The notes below the pieces were generated by a model. That model saw only the letters and a program-made list of their open reading frames with translations, searched no databases and was not told the origin of the DNA. Position numbers and translations under genes: made by a program. A stretch of 64,000 nucleotides of DNA from Aquella oligotrophica (lineage in GTDB: Bacteria > Pseudomonadota > Gammaproteobacteria > Burkholderiales > UBA11063). The stretch spans positions 2,356,001 through 2,420,000 of the forward strand of contig NZ_CP024847.1 in assembly GCF_002892535.1 (NCBI RefSeq). The letters run 5' to 3'. Shown here piece by piece: positions 29,407 to 38,414 of this stretch (position 1 is the stretch's first letter; each line of letters opens with the position of its first letter).

Positions 29407-30800
29407 TTAGAAATTAAAATAATTTTTGGCATTATAATAGCAAATATTCTGGATAAGTTTGCCAAGCTCTGCTTCATCATTTGGATATTCGCCATTTTCA
29501 ACCCAGCATCCAACGAGATTACATAAAATTCGTCGGAAATATTCATGCCGTGTATAAGATAGAAAACTACGTGAATCAGTGAGCATCCCAATAAATGTGC
29601 CGAATGCACCAAGATTGGCTAATGCACGCATCTGCTCTTCCATCCCATCACGTTGATCATTAAACCACCAACCAGAACCAAGCTGCAATTTACCTCTCGC
29701 TTCTCCAGTCTGGAATGCCCCATAACAGTTGCTAGCACATAATTATCTTTAGGATTAAGGCTATAAAGAATTGTTTTGGGCAACCCATTCCGGTTAATTG
29801 CATCAAGAAGTTTAGGTAATGACTCTGCTAATTGAGTATCATTTATCGCATCAAAGCCAGTATCGGGACCAATCCTCTCAAGCATTAGACTATTATTATT
29901 CCGCGTAACATTCATGTGATATTGCATTGCCCAGCCATAGCGCGCATACTCATTACCGAGAAATATCAATGTCCATGCTCGGAATTTTGTTTCTTCAGTA
30001 AAACTTACTTTTTCACCTAAAAGAACTTTGGCAAAAATCTGCTCTACCTCTTCTTGGCTAGTTTCAGCATAAGGGACATAATTCATGCCATGGTCAGATA
30101 CCTTACAACCGACATCATTGAAGAATTTGATCCGTGCTGCCATTGCCGTTTTAAATTCAGAATAGCTTTCAATTTTTAATCCAGTAATTCGCCTAAGCTT
30201 ATCAAGCCATGATAGATAATTCGGGTTATTTATATCTAGTCCACGATCCGGACGAAATGAAGGCAATACTTTTGTAGCTAATTTACCGTGTAATTGAAGA
30301 TGAATTGCCAAATCGTCAGTCGGATCATCAGTGGTGCAAATAACTTCCACCTTTGATTTCTCAATGATAGCGTTAACATTTAAATCACCGCTTAGTAATT
30401 TAGCATTAGCAAGATTCCAGATAGTTTCAGCATTTTTTTCATTTAAAATTAAATCAATATCAAAATAGCGCTGTAATTCAAGATGAGTCCAATGATAAAG
30501 CGGATTACCGATCAATTGCGGTATCGCTTTTGCCCATGCTAGAAATTTCTCATAATCCGTAGCATCCCCAGTGATATATTTTTCATCAATACCACAGCTA
30601 CGCATCGCGCGCCATTTATAGTGATCTGCCGCAAGCCAGATTTGAGTTATATTTGCAAATTGCTTATTTTCCAGAATCTCGTGCTGTTGGATATGGCAAT
30701 GATAATCAATAATTGGAAGATCTTTGGCATAGTTATGATACAAGCTTACTGCAGTGTTATTTGAGAGTAGAAAGTCTTCATTTAAAAACGGTTTAGCCAT
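29407..30800 (-). pseudogene. uxaC: Glucuronate isomerase UxaC, frameshifted
   Basis: UxaC interconverts glucuronate/fructuronate and galacturonate/tagaturonate. The N-terminal frame (from 30800) carries PIIDYHCHIQQHEI with the metal-binding HxH, CTTDDPTDDL and PSFRPDRGLDI, and ends in unrelated residues at 29619. The family C-terminus continues in another frame (to 29407): [37 protein letters not shown] and [11 protein letters not shown]. Adding one G to the G4 run at 29718-29721 (C4 on the plus strand) gives one open frame of about 464 aa, the normal length. This is either a recent null or a homopolymer error. Confidence 0.9.
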
Positions 30801-30962
30801 TGCTATTTCCTGAATATAAGTTTACATATATTGGAACAATTATCCCATGATACAAACCGGGTTTATTGTGTATCGAAATTTTGCATAATGATTATACTAT
30901 TTTAGCCGTTCTCTGATGATTAATATTAAAGCCAATATTATGCCTGTAAAGATTCACTACCC

Positions 30963-31012
30963 CTCTTTCATAATCAATTGTCTAGCTCCTAGAGAAGAAT
31001 AAAGCCTTTGTC
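30963..31012 (+). repeat. Diverged family-A repeat fragment
   Basis: CTCTTTCATAATCAATTG, then CTAG and GAATAAAGCCTTTG, follow the order of the family-A left half with many changes. It lies in the 311-bp divergent gap between uxaC and the YeiH gene, which otherwise shows only AT-rich sequence that should hold both promoters. Confidence 0.4.
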
Positions 31013-31111
31013 TTAAATTTAATTATGGGAATATAGTAGATATTTTATCTATTGCATTAATAACATAATATTTGCTAAAATCGCGAACTTTAAATTTTCC
31101 AATAGGGCATC

Positions 31112-32104
31112 ATGAGTAATTTAAAACCCAAATCAAAATTAAATACACTATTATTTGTCTTCATTATCCTAATATTATTGGGGTTAAATTTTAGCAACTT
31201 CAGTTTCAAGCATTTTTTACCAGGAATTGCCCTATTAGCTGGAATTATCTTGACAGCAATCCAGAATGATGATGCGATAGCCCATTATTCAAAATTATGG
31301 TCAAGCAAAGTTCTTAGTTATGCAATCATTTTTCTTGGTTTTGGCTTTAATTTAAGCAATATTTTAAAAGCAGGAATGGCAGGAATCGGTTATACGGTAA
31401 TTAGTATCGGTGGAACACTATGCCTTGGACTACTAATCGGAAAATGGCTCAAGAATCAAGATAAAATTTCAATGCTAATTAGTTCTGGCACTGCTATCTG
31501 TGGTGGTAGCGCAATTGCGGCAATAGCTCCGGTTATTCGTGCCAATCATGCAGAGACAGCCGTAGCCATGGGTGCGATATTTTTACTAAATGCAGTTGGC
31601 TTGATTTTATTTCCAATAATTGGCCACCATTTACATCTTACGCAAAATGAGTTTGGATTACTTTCCGCACTTGCAATTCACGATACATCTTCAGTTGTTG
31701 GTAGTTGCCTTGCTTATGGTTCAGAAGCGCTAATGGTAGGCACAACAGTTAAACTAGTTCGAGCATTATGGATAATCCCAGTTAGTCTAATCATCGCTGC
31801 AATCTACTCGAGAAAAAATCATGAAGAAGCACATACTGGAAAAACCAAAAAACCATGGTTTATCTTATGGTTCATCTTAGCTTCTCTGTTGGTAACGATA
31901 GTACCAGGATTACAGCCAATAGGAAGTCATTTAAAAGAGTTTGGTGAATCACTATTTGTAATTGCATTATTTTTAATTGGCTATAATGTTTCATTTAAAA
32001 ACATCAAAGCCGTGGGCGCAAAAGTATTTATTCAAGCAGTATCACTATGGGTAATTGTTTCCTGCTTGGTACTTGCAGCATTGAAGCTTCATTTATTACA
32101 TTAA
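31112..32104 (+). CDS. YeiH-family (UPF0324) putative sulfate/anion exporter
   Basis: This 330-aa protein with about 10-11 membrane helices has YeiH hallmarks: ILTAIQNDDAIAHYSKL (a variant), SYAIIFLGFGFNLSNIL, SSGTAICGGSAIAAIAPVI with the conserved GTAICGGSA loop, AIHDTSSVVGS, and KLVRALWIIP. The family is predicted to move sulfate or related anions across the inner membrane. Transport has not been shown for most members. A TauE/SafE gene at 45.9 kb is another predicted sulfur-anion exporter in the window. Confidence 0.9.
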   Translation: MSNLKPKSKLNTLLFVFIILILLGLNFSNFSFKHFLPGIALLAGIILTAIQNDDAIAHYSKLWSSKVLSYAIIFLGFGFNLSNILKAGMAGIGYTVISIGGTLCLGLLIGKWLKNQDKISMLISSGTAICGGSAIAAIAPVIRANHAETAVAMGAIFLLNAVGLILFPIIGHHLHLTQNEFGLLSALAIHDTSSVVGSCLAYGSEALMVGTTVKLVRALWIIPVSLIIAAIYSRKNHEEAHTGKTKKPWFILWFILASLLVTIVPGLQPIGSHLKEFGESLFVIALFLIGYNVSFKNIKAVGAKVFIQAVSLWVIVSCLVLAALKLHLLH

Positions 32105-32244
32105 GCTCTTTCCAAATAGGATAGGCTTTATTTCAACCACTATCGCAGTATCTCAATATCTGCTAATATTTTTGTAACCTGTGGCTATAAATAATGTAAA
32201 ATTACTGAAATTAACAAATCAGATAGCCTCAGGTAACAACAATA

Positions 32245-33249
32245 ATGCTAAAAATTCTTAAATTAATGCACAATGAATTAAACCTGCCAATTATTGTGAT
32301 CCTCATTGCTGCAATAATTGGGATCTATCATGTTTTTTCATATATGATTCCATTTACAGACAACGCTTTTGTGGTGACTAATATAACCCCGGTTGCTGCT
32401 GATGTTTCCGGATTTATTACCGATATCCATGTAAAAAATGGTCAGCCCGTAAAAAAGAACGACCCGATATTTGTAGTTTATCAGGAGCCATATCGCTTGG
32501 CATTAGCACAGGCTACAGCTAACTACCAGCAAGCATTAAAAAAAATCGTGGTACTACAAAAACAAATCGATAAAACTAACGCATTAATTAAATCAACGCA
32601 AGCAGAACTGGATAAAGCAAAGTACGAACTAGGTTTAAAGAAAGATATTAGCGTTGCTGAGGCTGTTCCCCAACTTGAAATTCGTAAACTTGGCTATGAT
32701 GTAGAAACATTGGCAAATCGGCTTAACTCGTTAAAACAAGAAGTTGAAGTATTAAAAGCCCAGATTGAAGAGCAAAATCAGACTGTTGCCAGTCTAAAAG
32801 CAAAAATGGATGACGCAAAGGTAAATCTTGATTTAACAACAGTCAGAGCGCCTGCTGATGGTGTAATTGATAATATGTACGTATCACCAAATACCCCAAT
32901 CAAAATTCATGAACCAATATTTTCATTTATAGATACGTCAAATTATTATATTCAGGCAAACTTTAATGAAACTGACCTGCGAAATGTTCGGGTTGGAGAT
33001 AAAGTCTATATCATGTTACGCATGTATTACTTTGATAAGATCTTTCATGGAGAAATAGTAAATACACTATGGGCAGCAGAGCGGCAGACAACTGCTCCTA
33101 AAAGCCAGATCCAGAAAGTCCAGAATGAAAATGAATGGCTATTATTGCCACAACGCTTTCCAGTACAGATAAAGATTCTTGACCCAGACCCAAACTATCC
33201 GTTAAACCCGGGATCAAGTGCATATGTTTATGTCTCAACCAAAAAATAG
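32245..33249 (+). CDS. HlyD/EmrA-type membrane fusion protein
   Basis: This periplasmic adaptor of 334 aa has one N-terminal membrane anchor (LPIIVILIAAIIGIYHVF, about 15-35). A split biotinyl-lipoyl domain (TPVAADVSGFITDIHVKNGQ and TVRAPADGVIDNMYVSPN) flanks a coiled-coil hairpin (about 90-200). A beta-barrel domain follows (YYIQANFNETDLRNVRVGD). Such adaptors join an inner-membrane pump to TolC. No pump or outer-membrane channel gene is adjacent, so the partner must lie elsewhere. Confidence 0.9.
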   Translation: MLKILKLMHNELNLPIIVILIAAIIGIYHVFSYMIPFTDNAFVVTNITPVAADVSGFITDIHVKNGQPVKKNDPIFVVYQEPYRLALAQATANYQQALKKIVVLQKQIDKTNALIKSTQAELDKAKYELGLKKDISVAEAVPQLEIRKLGYDVETLANRLNSLKQEVEVLKAQIEEQNQTVASLKAKMDDAKVNLDLTTVRAPADGVIDNMYVSPNTPIKIHEPIFSFIDTSNYYIQANFNETDLRNVRVGDKVYIMLRMYYFDKIFHGEIVNTLWAAERQTTAPKSQIQKVQNENEWLLLPQRFPVQIKILDPDPNYPLNPGSSAYVYVSTKK

Positions 33250-33376
33250 AATCATTTAAACCTGACTTAATTTATCAGAAAGTGAAATTTAAGCCAGTTT
33301 AGCAATTGACTTATAATTTTTAAAGAGATACTAAATTCGCTAATTTGAATTTGTTCAATCAAATCATTAGCAAAAG

Positions 33377-33574
33377 TTATCTACGTCTAACATAAATCCG
33401 CTTTTTCATATTTTTCAGCTCATCTTCATCCTGAATTGCTCGGCCACCACTAATCAAACTTACACGCATTAATTTCAGCAGTTTTCGATGTGCTTCAGAA
33501 AATAATGTATTAGCATTTAAATAATCACAGATTAATTCCAGATTTGGAACCCCTTCCTCATTTGGTTTACGCAT
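33377..33574 (-). CDS. Small hypothetical protein, 65 aa
   Basis: I do not recognise it. It is basic, with a conserved-looking core LELICDYLNANTLFSEAHRK and a C-terminus rich in Arg (KKRIYVRRR) that suggests nucleic-acid or ribosome binding. It is the only minus-strand frame between two plus-strand genes. Length and codon use look reasonable, but a chance frame cannot be excluded. Confidence 0.45.
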   Translation of the reverse strand: MRKPNEEGVPNLELICDYLNANTLFSEAHRKLLKLMRVSLISGGRAIQDEDELKNMKKRIYVRRR

Positions 33575-33757
33575 ATCTTCTTATTCCCTTTATTTATTAT
33601 AGCTCAGGAAAATACTATAGTCTATTTCAAAACACAAATACAGTAGTATTTATGGATAATCAATTTTCCAAAAATGCAAAATAACTCCACTAAATTGGTG
33701 TTGCTAAAATTATTAATGATATGCTAATATGAATTACTTATAGCTAGAGAGGTTATT

Positions 33758-34804
33758 ATGAGAACAAATCAGAAAAATAGTATGCTATTACTACTTTGCT
33801 CGTTGGGATTACTTGCCTGCAATGGCGGAGGTAGCTCAGGAAGCAGCCCTAACTATACTGGTTCAGTCTATATGATACTAGGTAATAATAGTATCCAAAA
33901 ATGTCCGGTAGGTGGCAATCAGGTAAATTTTAACAATTGTCAGACAATAAATGGCAATGGGCTTTTTGAATCTCCAACCGCAATAGCATTTGATAATGCT
34001 GGAAACTATGCCTATATTACCAATCAGAATAACTCAGTAACCGAATGTGCAGTTGATTCTAACGGAATGCTAAATTCTTGCATCCAATTAGGTAATAATC
34101 AAAACTGGTTTTCCTCACCCTCATCAATACTAATTCAGAATAATTTAGCATATGTAGCAAATCAAAATGGAACTATCGCTCAATGTAATATTGAGAGTAA
34201 TGGGCAGTTTTCTAGCTGCAACAACTTTGTTACTATAGTCAGTTTTTCTTCAATAACTGCGAATGGTAATCAGTTATATGGACTTACTTCACCAATTTTA
34301 ACTTCATTATACACCTGTGATTTAAACAACCTTAGTGGCTGTACTCAAGTTTCTTTTGAGTCAAGTAGCCCCGGGATGTTAATTGGAAGTCCATTCCAAA
34401 TATACTATAATAATCAACAAAATTTACTTTATGGAGCGTATAGCAATTCAATAGTCTCACTTGGATTACTTGGTGGAGGTATTTATGGCTGTACTTTCTC
34501 AAATTCAAATTCTGTGTCTTCGTGCTCTAATTCATATCTGCTAGGTGGATTCATTGGTGCATTACCAACCTCAGCATCAATCTATACCTTAACTACTGAC
34601 AATGTTAATAATGGGTATTTTATTGATTACTATGAAAATTACAATATAATCACACAAGAAGTACAACAAAAGGGAACATTCCTAAATGCATGTAACATTG
34701 GTAATGATGGTTCTTTCAATAATTGTACGATGTATCAGTTAAATTCTGATAATCTATACTTTAATACTAACGGGAATTTATATATTGCTTATCTGAATCG
34801 ATAA
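33758..34804 (+). CDS. Lipoprotein with beta-propeller-like repeats
   Basis: This 348-aa protein has a lipobox (LGLLAC, Cys21) and a GGGSSGSS linker. It is followed by repeats of about 45 residues combining a strand pair such as IAFDNAGNYAYITNQNNSVTE with a Cys pair (CAVDSNGMLNSC, CNIESNGQFSSC). The pattern resembles NHL/YncE-type propeller blades with extra disulfides. It is probably exposed at the outer membrane. Ribosome-binding site AGAGAGG. A terminator follows 11 bp after the stop, so it is monocistronic. Function unknown. Confidence 0.75.
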   Translation: MRTNQKNSMLLLLCSLGLLACNGGGSSGSSPNYTGSVYMILGNNSIQKCPVGGNQVNFNNCQTINGNGLFESPTAIAFDNAGNYAYITNQNNSVTECAVDSNGMLNSCIQLGNNQNWFSSPSSILIQNNLAYVANQNGTIAQCNIESNGQFSSCNNFVTIVSFSSITANGNQLYGLTSPILTSLYTCDLNNLSGCTQVSFESSSPGMLIGSPFQIYYNNQQNLLYGAYSNSIVSLGLLGGGIYGCTFSNSNSVSSCSNSYLLGGFIGALPTSASIYTLTTDNVNNGYFIDYYENYNIITQEVQQKGTFLNACNIGNDGSFNNCTMYQLNSDNLYFNTNGNLYIAYLNR

Positions 34805-34814
34805 ATTGAAAAAA

Positions 34815-34841
34815 TCTCACGGAAAACCGTGAGGTTTTTTT
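34815..34841 (+). terminator. Rho-independent terminator
   Basis: CTCACGG / CCGTGAG with an AAAA loop followed by seven T residues, 11 bp past the stop of the lipoprotein gene. Confidence 0.9.
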
Positions 34842-34946
34842 ATATAAGCTCCCCTTTCTAATCACGATCCTCCAAGATCAAACATCCTCATAAAAAATAC
34901 GTACTCCTCACCTACTAATGCAGTCTAGTATAAAAATAGTCAACAC

Positions 34947-35010
34947 CTAAAAATAGGAAGTGACTTTCTAAAAATAGCTATATCAAATAAGCATGGCTAT
35001 TTATTACAAT
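34947..35010 (+). promoter_or_regulatory. Two-half-site promoter P1 (upstream of the pilin)
   Basis: CTAAAAATAG at 34947-34956 and again at 34968-34977 (start-to-start 21 bp), then CTATATC. A -10-like TACAAT at 35005-35010 starts exactly 27 bp after the second half-site. The same arrangement recurs at seven other places (P2-P8). The first half-site would sit near -70, the second at about -49 to -40. There is no -35 hexamer, so an activator is likely. The leader to the pilin ATG is about 100 nt. Confidence 0.65.
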
Positions 35011-35117
35011 TGACACCTAAGATACTATAAAAAAACATATGACCTCTTTCTGCTATAGCAAAACATTTAGACTTAGCTTAGCTCGCACTCTGGTAAAAAT
35101 TAATTACGGAAGATCAA

Positions 35118-35510
35118 ATGCTGAAACATATCAAAAACAACCCAAATCATCACAGTACAATAATTTCATCACCAAAAACCAAAGGATTTTCGATAATTGA
35201 ATTAATGATTGCTGTAGCAATTCTTGGAATACTGGCAGCGATTGCAATACCAGCTTATGACATATATGTAAAACGCGCTCAAATCAGTGAGGGGTATCAT
35301 TTTGCCCGAATGGCAGCGCTAAGTGTTGCGGAATATTATCAAACCAATGGTGTTTATCCAGCAACACTGGCTCAAGCAGGGATAAATGCAAGCAATACTG
35401 GTAACTATGTAACAGGTGTAAGCATAGCTAGCAATGGCGTAATCACAGTATCTTTATTATATGGTAGCAATCAAACTGGCAGTATCGTATTTACCCCTAG
35501 TTCGAATTAA
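35118..35510 (+). CDS. Type IV pilin (PilE-like)
   Basis: This 130-aa prepilin has an unusually long 23-residue leader ending KTKG. The mature hydrophobic N-terminus FSIIELMIAVAILGILAAIA follows, with Glu5 and the Pro/Tyr kink (IPAYDIYVKRAQ). The globular part is short and has no Cys, so the usual pilin disulfide loop is absent. It belongs to type IV pili or a type II secretion-like fibre. It carries promoter P1, shared with several lipoproteins. Start ATG with GGAAGA upstream. Confidence 0.9.
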   Translation: MLKHIKNNPNHHSTIISSPKTKGFSIIELMIAVAILGILAAIAIPAYDIYVKRAQISEGYHFARMAALSVAEYYQTNGVYPATLAQAGINASNTGNYVTGVSIASNGVITVSLLYGSNQTGSIVFTPSSN

Positions 35511-35523
35511 AAGGACACCTAAA

Positions 35524-35805
35524 ATGAATCAAAAAATTATTTTTGCCAGCTTATTGGCATTATTTTCTAGCTTACATTTACCAGAGGCTAATGCTAGTGG
35601 AGCTATCGTCTGGGCATGCACTTCACCAGATATTTCGAGTCAATATTTACCGTCTAGCTGCTCAAGTACTGGCAGTAGTCCAACACCAGCACCACCTACT
35701 CCTAACCCAACTGCATCTCCGCCACCGCCACCACCTCCACCAGCGGAAGGCGGTGGCGGATCTATGTGTCCTCCTTGGTGTAATGGGCAATATATAGGAT
35801 CATAG
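35524..35805 (+). CDS. Small secreted proline-rich protein
   Basis: This 93-aa product has a signal peptide (KIIFASLLALFSSLHLPEANA) and a Ser/Cys-containing middle. A proline-rich stretch (residues about 52-70) and a GGGGS turn precede a Cys-containing tail, MCPPWCNG. The ATG at 35524 follows AAAAGGACACC; I reject a start at 35461 that overlaps the pilin gene. It begins 13 bp after the pilin stop and is probably co-transcribed with it. No family is recognised. Four Cys suggest disulfides. Confidence 0.6.
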   Translation: MNQKIIFASLLALFSSLHLPEANASGAIVWACTSPDISSQYLPSSCSSTGSSPTPAPPTPNPTASPPPPPPPPAEGGGGSMCPPWCNGQYIGS

Positions 35806-35823
35806 GTCCATGCTAAAGAATAA

Positions 35824-36561
35824 TTAATCGGGAATTTCGATCAATATTTCTGGAAATAGCGACTTGGGAACATTTAAGTGATATTTAAGTGTATACGCCT
35901 TTTGTTTCAGACTGGGTAGGTTTACTACATTAAGCTTCTCATAAAGACTTCTTCTAACCAGTTTGCCAATGGCATTCGCTGTGGTTTTTTGCTCATAAAA
36001 CAGATTAATCACACAGGCAATTTCTTCATATGAATGAAAGTGAAACATTAAAAATAACACTTCCTGCTCTCGGGCAATTAGACCATTTGCATCGGCTATA
36101 TTTAAGTTTAAGGCTGGGTCATCAGTCTCAGCTGGAGCTGTCCTTGTTATTTGAAGGGATTGCAAATAATACCAATTTAATGGTTGTTTTGGTACATAAC
36201 CACGAGCGTGAATTAAAGTGCCATCAACTAGTTTGTTATATTCGAAAACCAATACTCGGTATCGTTCTTTACGCCGAAAATTGATCCCAATATATTGAAA
36301 GCTGTCTTTACCAGATAATTTATGCGAGATAAGATCAAGATCTTCTTTGTAGACATTATATTGTAGAAAAAACTCATCATATAGGTTTTTGCCAATAATA
36401 TCTTCTGGCTTAATGTCATCTGCATTAGTCCAGACACCTAAAGATGGTTCTGTAATCGTTAGAATATTAAAACCTACGTCAATTAGAAAATTTATTTCAT
36501 TCTTATTACAAAATAGATATGGGAATGTTTTAATTAAGTTGGTGGATACATCATAAGACAT
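35824..36561 (-). CDS. LuxR-like transcriptional regulator
   Basis: This 245-aa protein combines an N-terminal PAS-like region with a C-terminal helix-turn-helix segment, LIAREQEVLFLMFHFHSYEE then TTANAIGKLVRRSLYEKLNV. That resembles the LuxR DNA-binding pattern (LxxREQEVL, and V...RSxYxKLxV). The start ATG at 36559-36561 follows GTGAGG. It converges on the pilin operon, with only 18 bp between the stops. It and the LysR gene are the only DNA-binding regulators near the P1-P8 promoters, so it is a candidate activator; this is inference. Confidence 0.7.
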   Translation of the reverse strand: MSYDVSTNLIKTFPYLFCNKNEINFLIDVGFNILTITEPSLGVWTNADDIKPEDIIGKNLYDEFFLQYNVYKEDLDLISHKLSGKDSFQYIGINFRRKERYRVLVFEYNKLVDGTLIHARGYVPKQPLNWYYLQSLQITRTAPAETDDPALNLNIADANGLIAREQEVLFLMFHFHSYEEIACVINLFYEQKTTANAIGKLVRRSLYEKLNVVNLPSLKQKAYTLKYHLNVPKSLFPEILIEIPD

Positions 36562-36824
36562 TATTAACCTCACTTGTACTGATTACTCTAATACTAAATT
36601 AGTATACAAATACTTGGAAATCAATCCCAGATTAACGACACCAGACCACTCTACAATCGGTAGGCTTTTTTAAAAGCCACAACGCTAAAGTTTATTTTAT
36701 TAGAATACGTCTCTCATAAAAAGGAACGTGTAGTAATAATCTTAGAAAAAATTACTAAGATACTATGATACCACAACCGTTCAATAAAAAATACCTTTCA
36801 ATGTATTTTTCTAGGGGAAAAGAA

Positions 36825-37844
36825 ATGTTTGATGATTTATCATTGTTTATAAATATAGTTGATTGCGGTAGTTATAGTAAAGCAACGAATAAATTAAATT
36901 TATATCAATCAAAAATTAGCCGCAGGATGAAAAACCTTGAAAATTCACTAGGAGTAAGTCTATTTAAGAAAAATACACGCAAAATGGAATTAACCGACAC
37001 CGGAATGGTAGCATATAAAATGTTTAAAAATTCATTTTCCTCGTTACAAAATAAACTTGATGATTTTAGCGCATTAAATAAAGCAGTTTGCGGAGAAGTA
37101 AAAGTTATTTTACCCCCTTTATTTGCTAAGATATATATCAACAATCAGATATCAAAATTTGTATCTAATTACCCTGAAATTAAACTAAGACTATCATATT
37201 TAACAGCAAATGAAGAAGAATTGAATTATTTTAATAATTATGACTTGATAATAAATCACCTACCACCAAGTAAGCCATATCATATACTGAGAGTGTTATT
37301 TGAAAGTAAACTTATTTTAGTTACAACAAAAAATTATATTGACAGAAATAATGAAATTAAAAATCTTCACGACCTGATTGAGCATAAGATTATAACAACA
37401 GCCGAAAATGAGAAGCAACTATTAGCTTATGGTGAAAATAGTCATATTAATCAGAAAATTTCCCTTGGAAATGGCATTATAAATCTTAACTGTTGGAATG
37501 CAACGTTAGATTTACTACAACTAGGCGATACTATGGCTTTTATTCCCGAGTTCGCAATTAAAGCAGAGTTAAAGTCAGGTGCGTTAACTAGAGTATTGCC
37601 AGAGTTTCATTTCGGTAAGATTAAGTATTATCTGATTCAAGCAAATCATGAAACCAGTATGAAACATGAGATTGTCAAAGAATTTTTATACAGCTGTAGC
37701 CTTCCAGAAAACAAAGAACAAGATAACAGTATTAAACTACACCTTCAAAAAGACATTACTAAAAACAGCAGATTAAATTTATTAACTACTACTGCAAACA
37801 ATAGGGGGCTCGAGCCTAATACTTACTCTTTCAGACTACGGTGA
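36825..37844 (+). CDS. LysR-family transcriptional regulator
   Basis: This is a 339-aa LTTR. The N-terminal winged helix MFDDLSLFINIVDCGSYSKA is followed by LYQSKISRRMKNLENSLGVSLFKKNTRKMELT, with a Gln-Ser-x-Ile-Ser recognition pattern. A periplasmic-binding-like effector domain follows (residues about 90-290). I start at 36825, where AGGGGAAAAGAA precedes ATG; an upstream ATG at 36765 has no such site. A tail of about 35 residues extends beyond the usual family end. It is divergent from the LuxR-like gene, an arrangement typical of LysR regulators. Confidence 0.85.
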   Translation: MFDDLSLFINIVDCGSYSKATNKLNLYQSKISRRMKNLENSLGVSLFKKNTRKMELTDTGMVAYKMFKNSFSSLQNKLDDFSALNKAVCGEVKVILPPLFAKIYINNQISKFVSNYPEIKLRLSYLTANEEELNYFNNYDLIINHLPPSKPYHILRVLFESKLILVTTKNYIDRNNEIKNLHDLIEHKIITTAENEKQLLAYGENSHINQKISLGNGIINLNCWNATLDLLQLGDTMAFIPEFAIKAELKSGALTRVLPEFHFGKIKYYLIQANHETSMKHEIVKEFLYSCSLPENKEQDNSIKLHLQKDITKNSRLNLLTTTANNRGLEPNTYSFRLR

Positions 37845-38414
37845 AATAATACACAGATATATAATAGAACTTACGCATCGACAAATTGATAATTTCATGT
37901 AACCATTGGCATTACTAAATTTTAACAAATATTACTCTCTAGTTAAATTAGAGAATTAAATTAAATTTGTAAATTCACTACAAAACAAATCAACAACTTA
38001 ATGTAGAAATAATTTAGGCACGCAAGTTCTATATAAATTGTGTGATTCATAGACATCATTTCACTTTTTTGAGCCTTTTTCAGCTCCTGAATTGCCATTT
38101 CAGCATCGTAGTTATGGAGCTGAATATGCTCTTTTTTGTAATATAGTATGTAGCTAGACAACCAAAGCGGATTATTCCTAACCAATTTTAATCCATGAAC
38201 CTAATAATTATTTATACATCTAAAAATAGGAAGTCAGACTTCTATTAATAGCTATATCCAAACTTAGGAAGCTACATTTATAATCGCTAGTTTATAAACA
38301 GATTATGAGTAATTATCTAAACTAGGCTAACTTTTTAAATAAGATTGATTATACAGTTAAAGATAAATATTAATCATCTGATTATTAAATTTTTAATTTT
38401 TTCAAGGAAGAATC
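37845..38414. other. 570-bp AT-rich intergenic region
   Basis: It holds a small TCTCTA/TAGAGA hairpin at 37937-37955 that may end the LysR transcript, and promoter P2 at 38220-38284. A 74-codon minus-strand frame (37961-38185) has no recognised similarity and no clear ribosome-binding site, so I do not call it. I see no RNA gene. Confidence 0.4.
38220..38284 (+). promoter_or_regulatory. Two-half-site promoter P2
   Basis: Half-sites CTAAAAATAG (38220-38229) and CTATTAATAG (38242-38251), 22 bp apart, then CTATATC. A perfect TATAAT at 38279-38284 begins 27 bp after the second half-site. It drives the lipoprotein at 38415. Confidence 0.75.

Noticed and set aside
37961-38185. Minus-strand frame of 74 codons
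   Set aside because: AT-rich gap, no recognised similarity, no clear ribosome-binding site; not enough support to call a gene.
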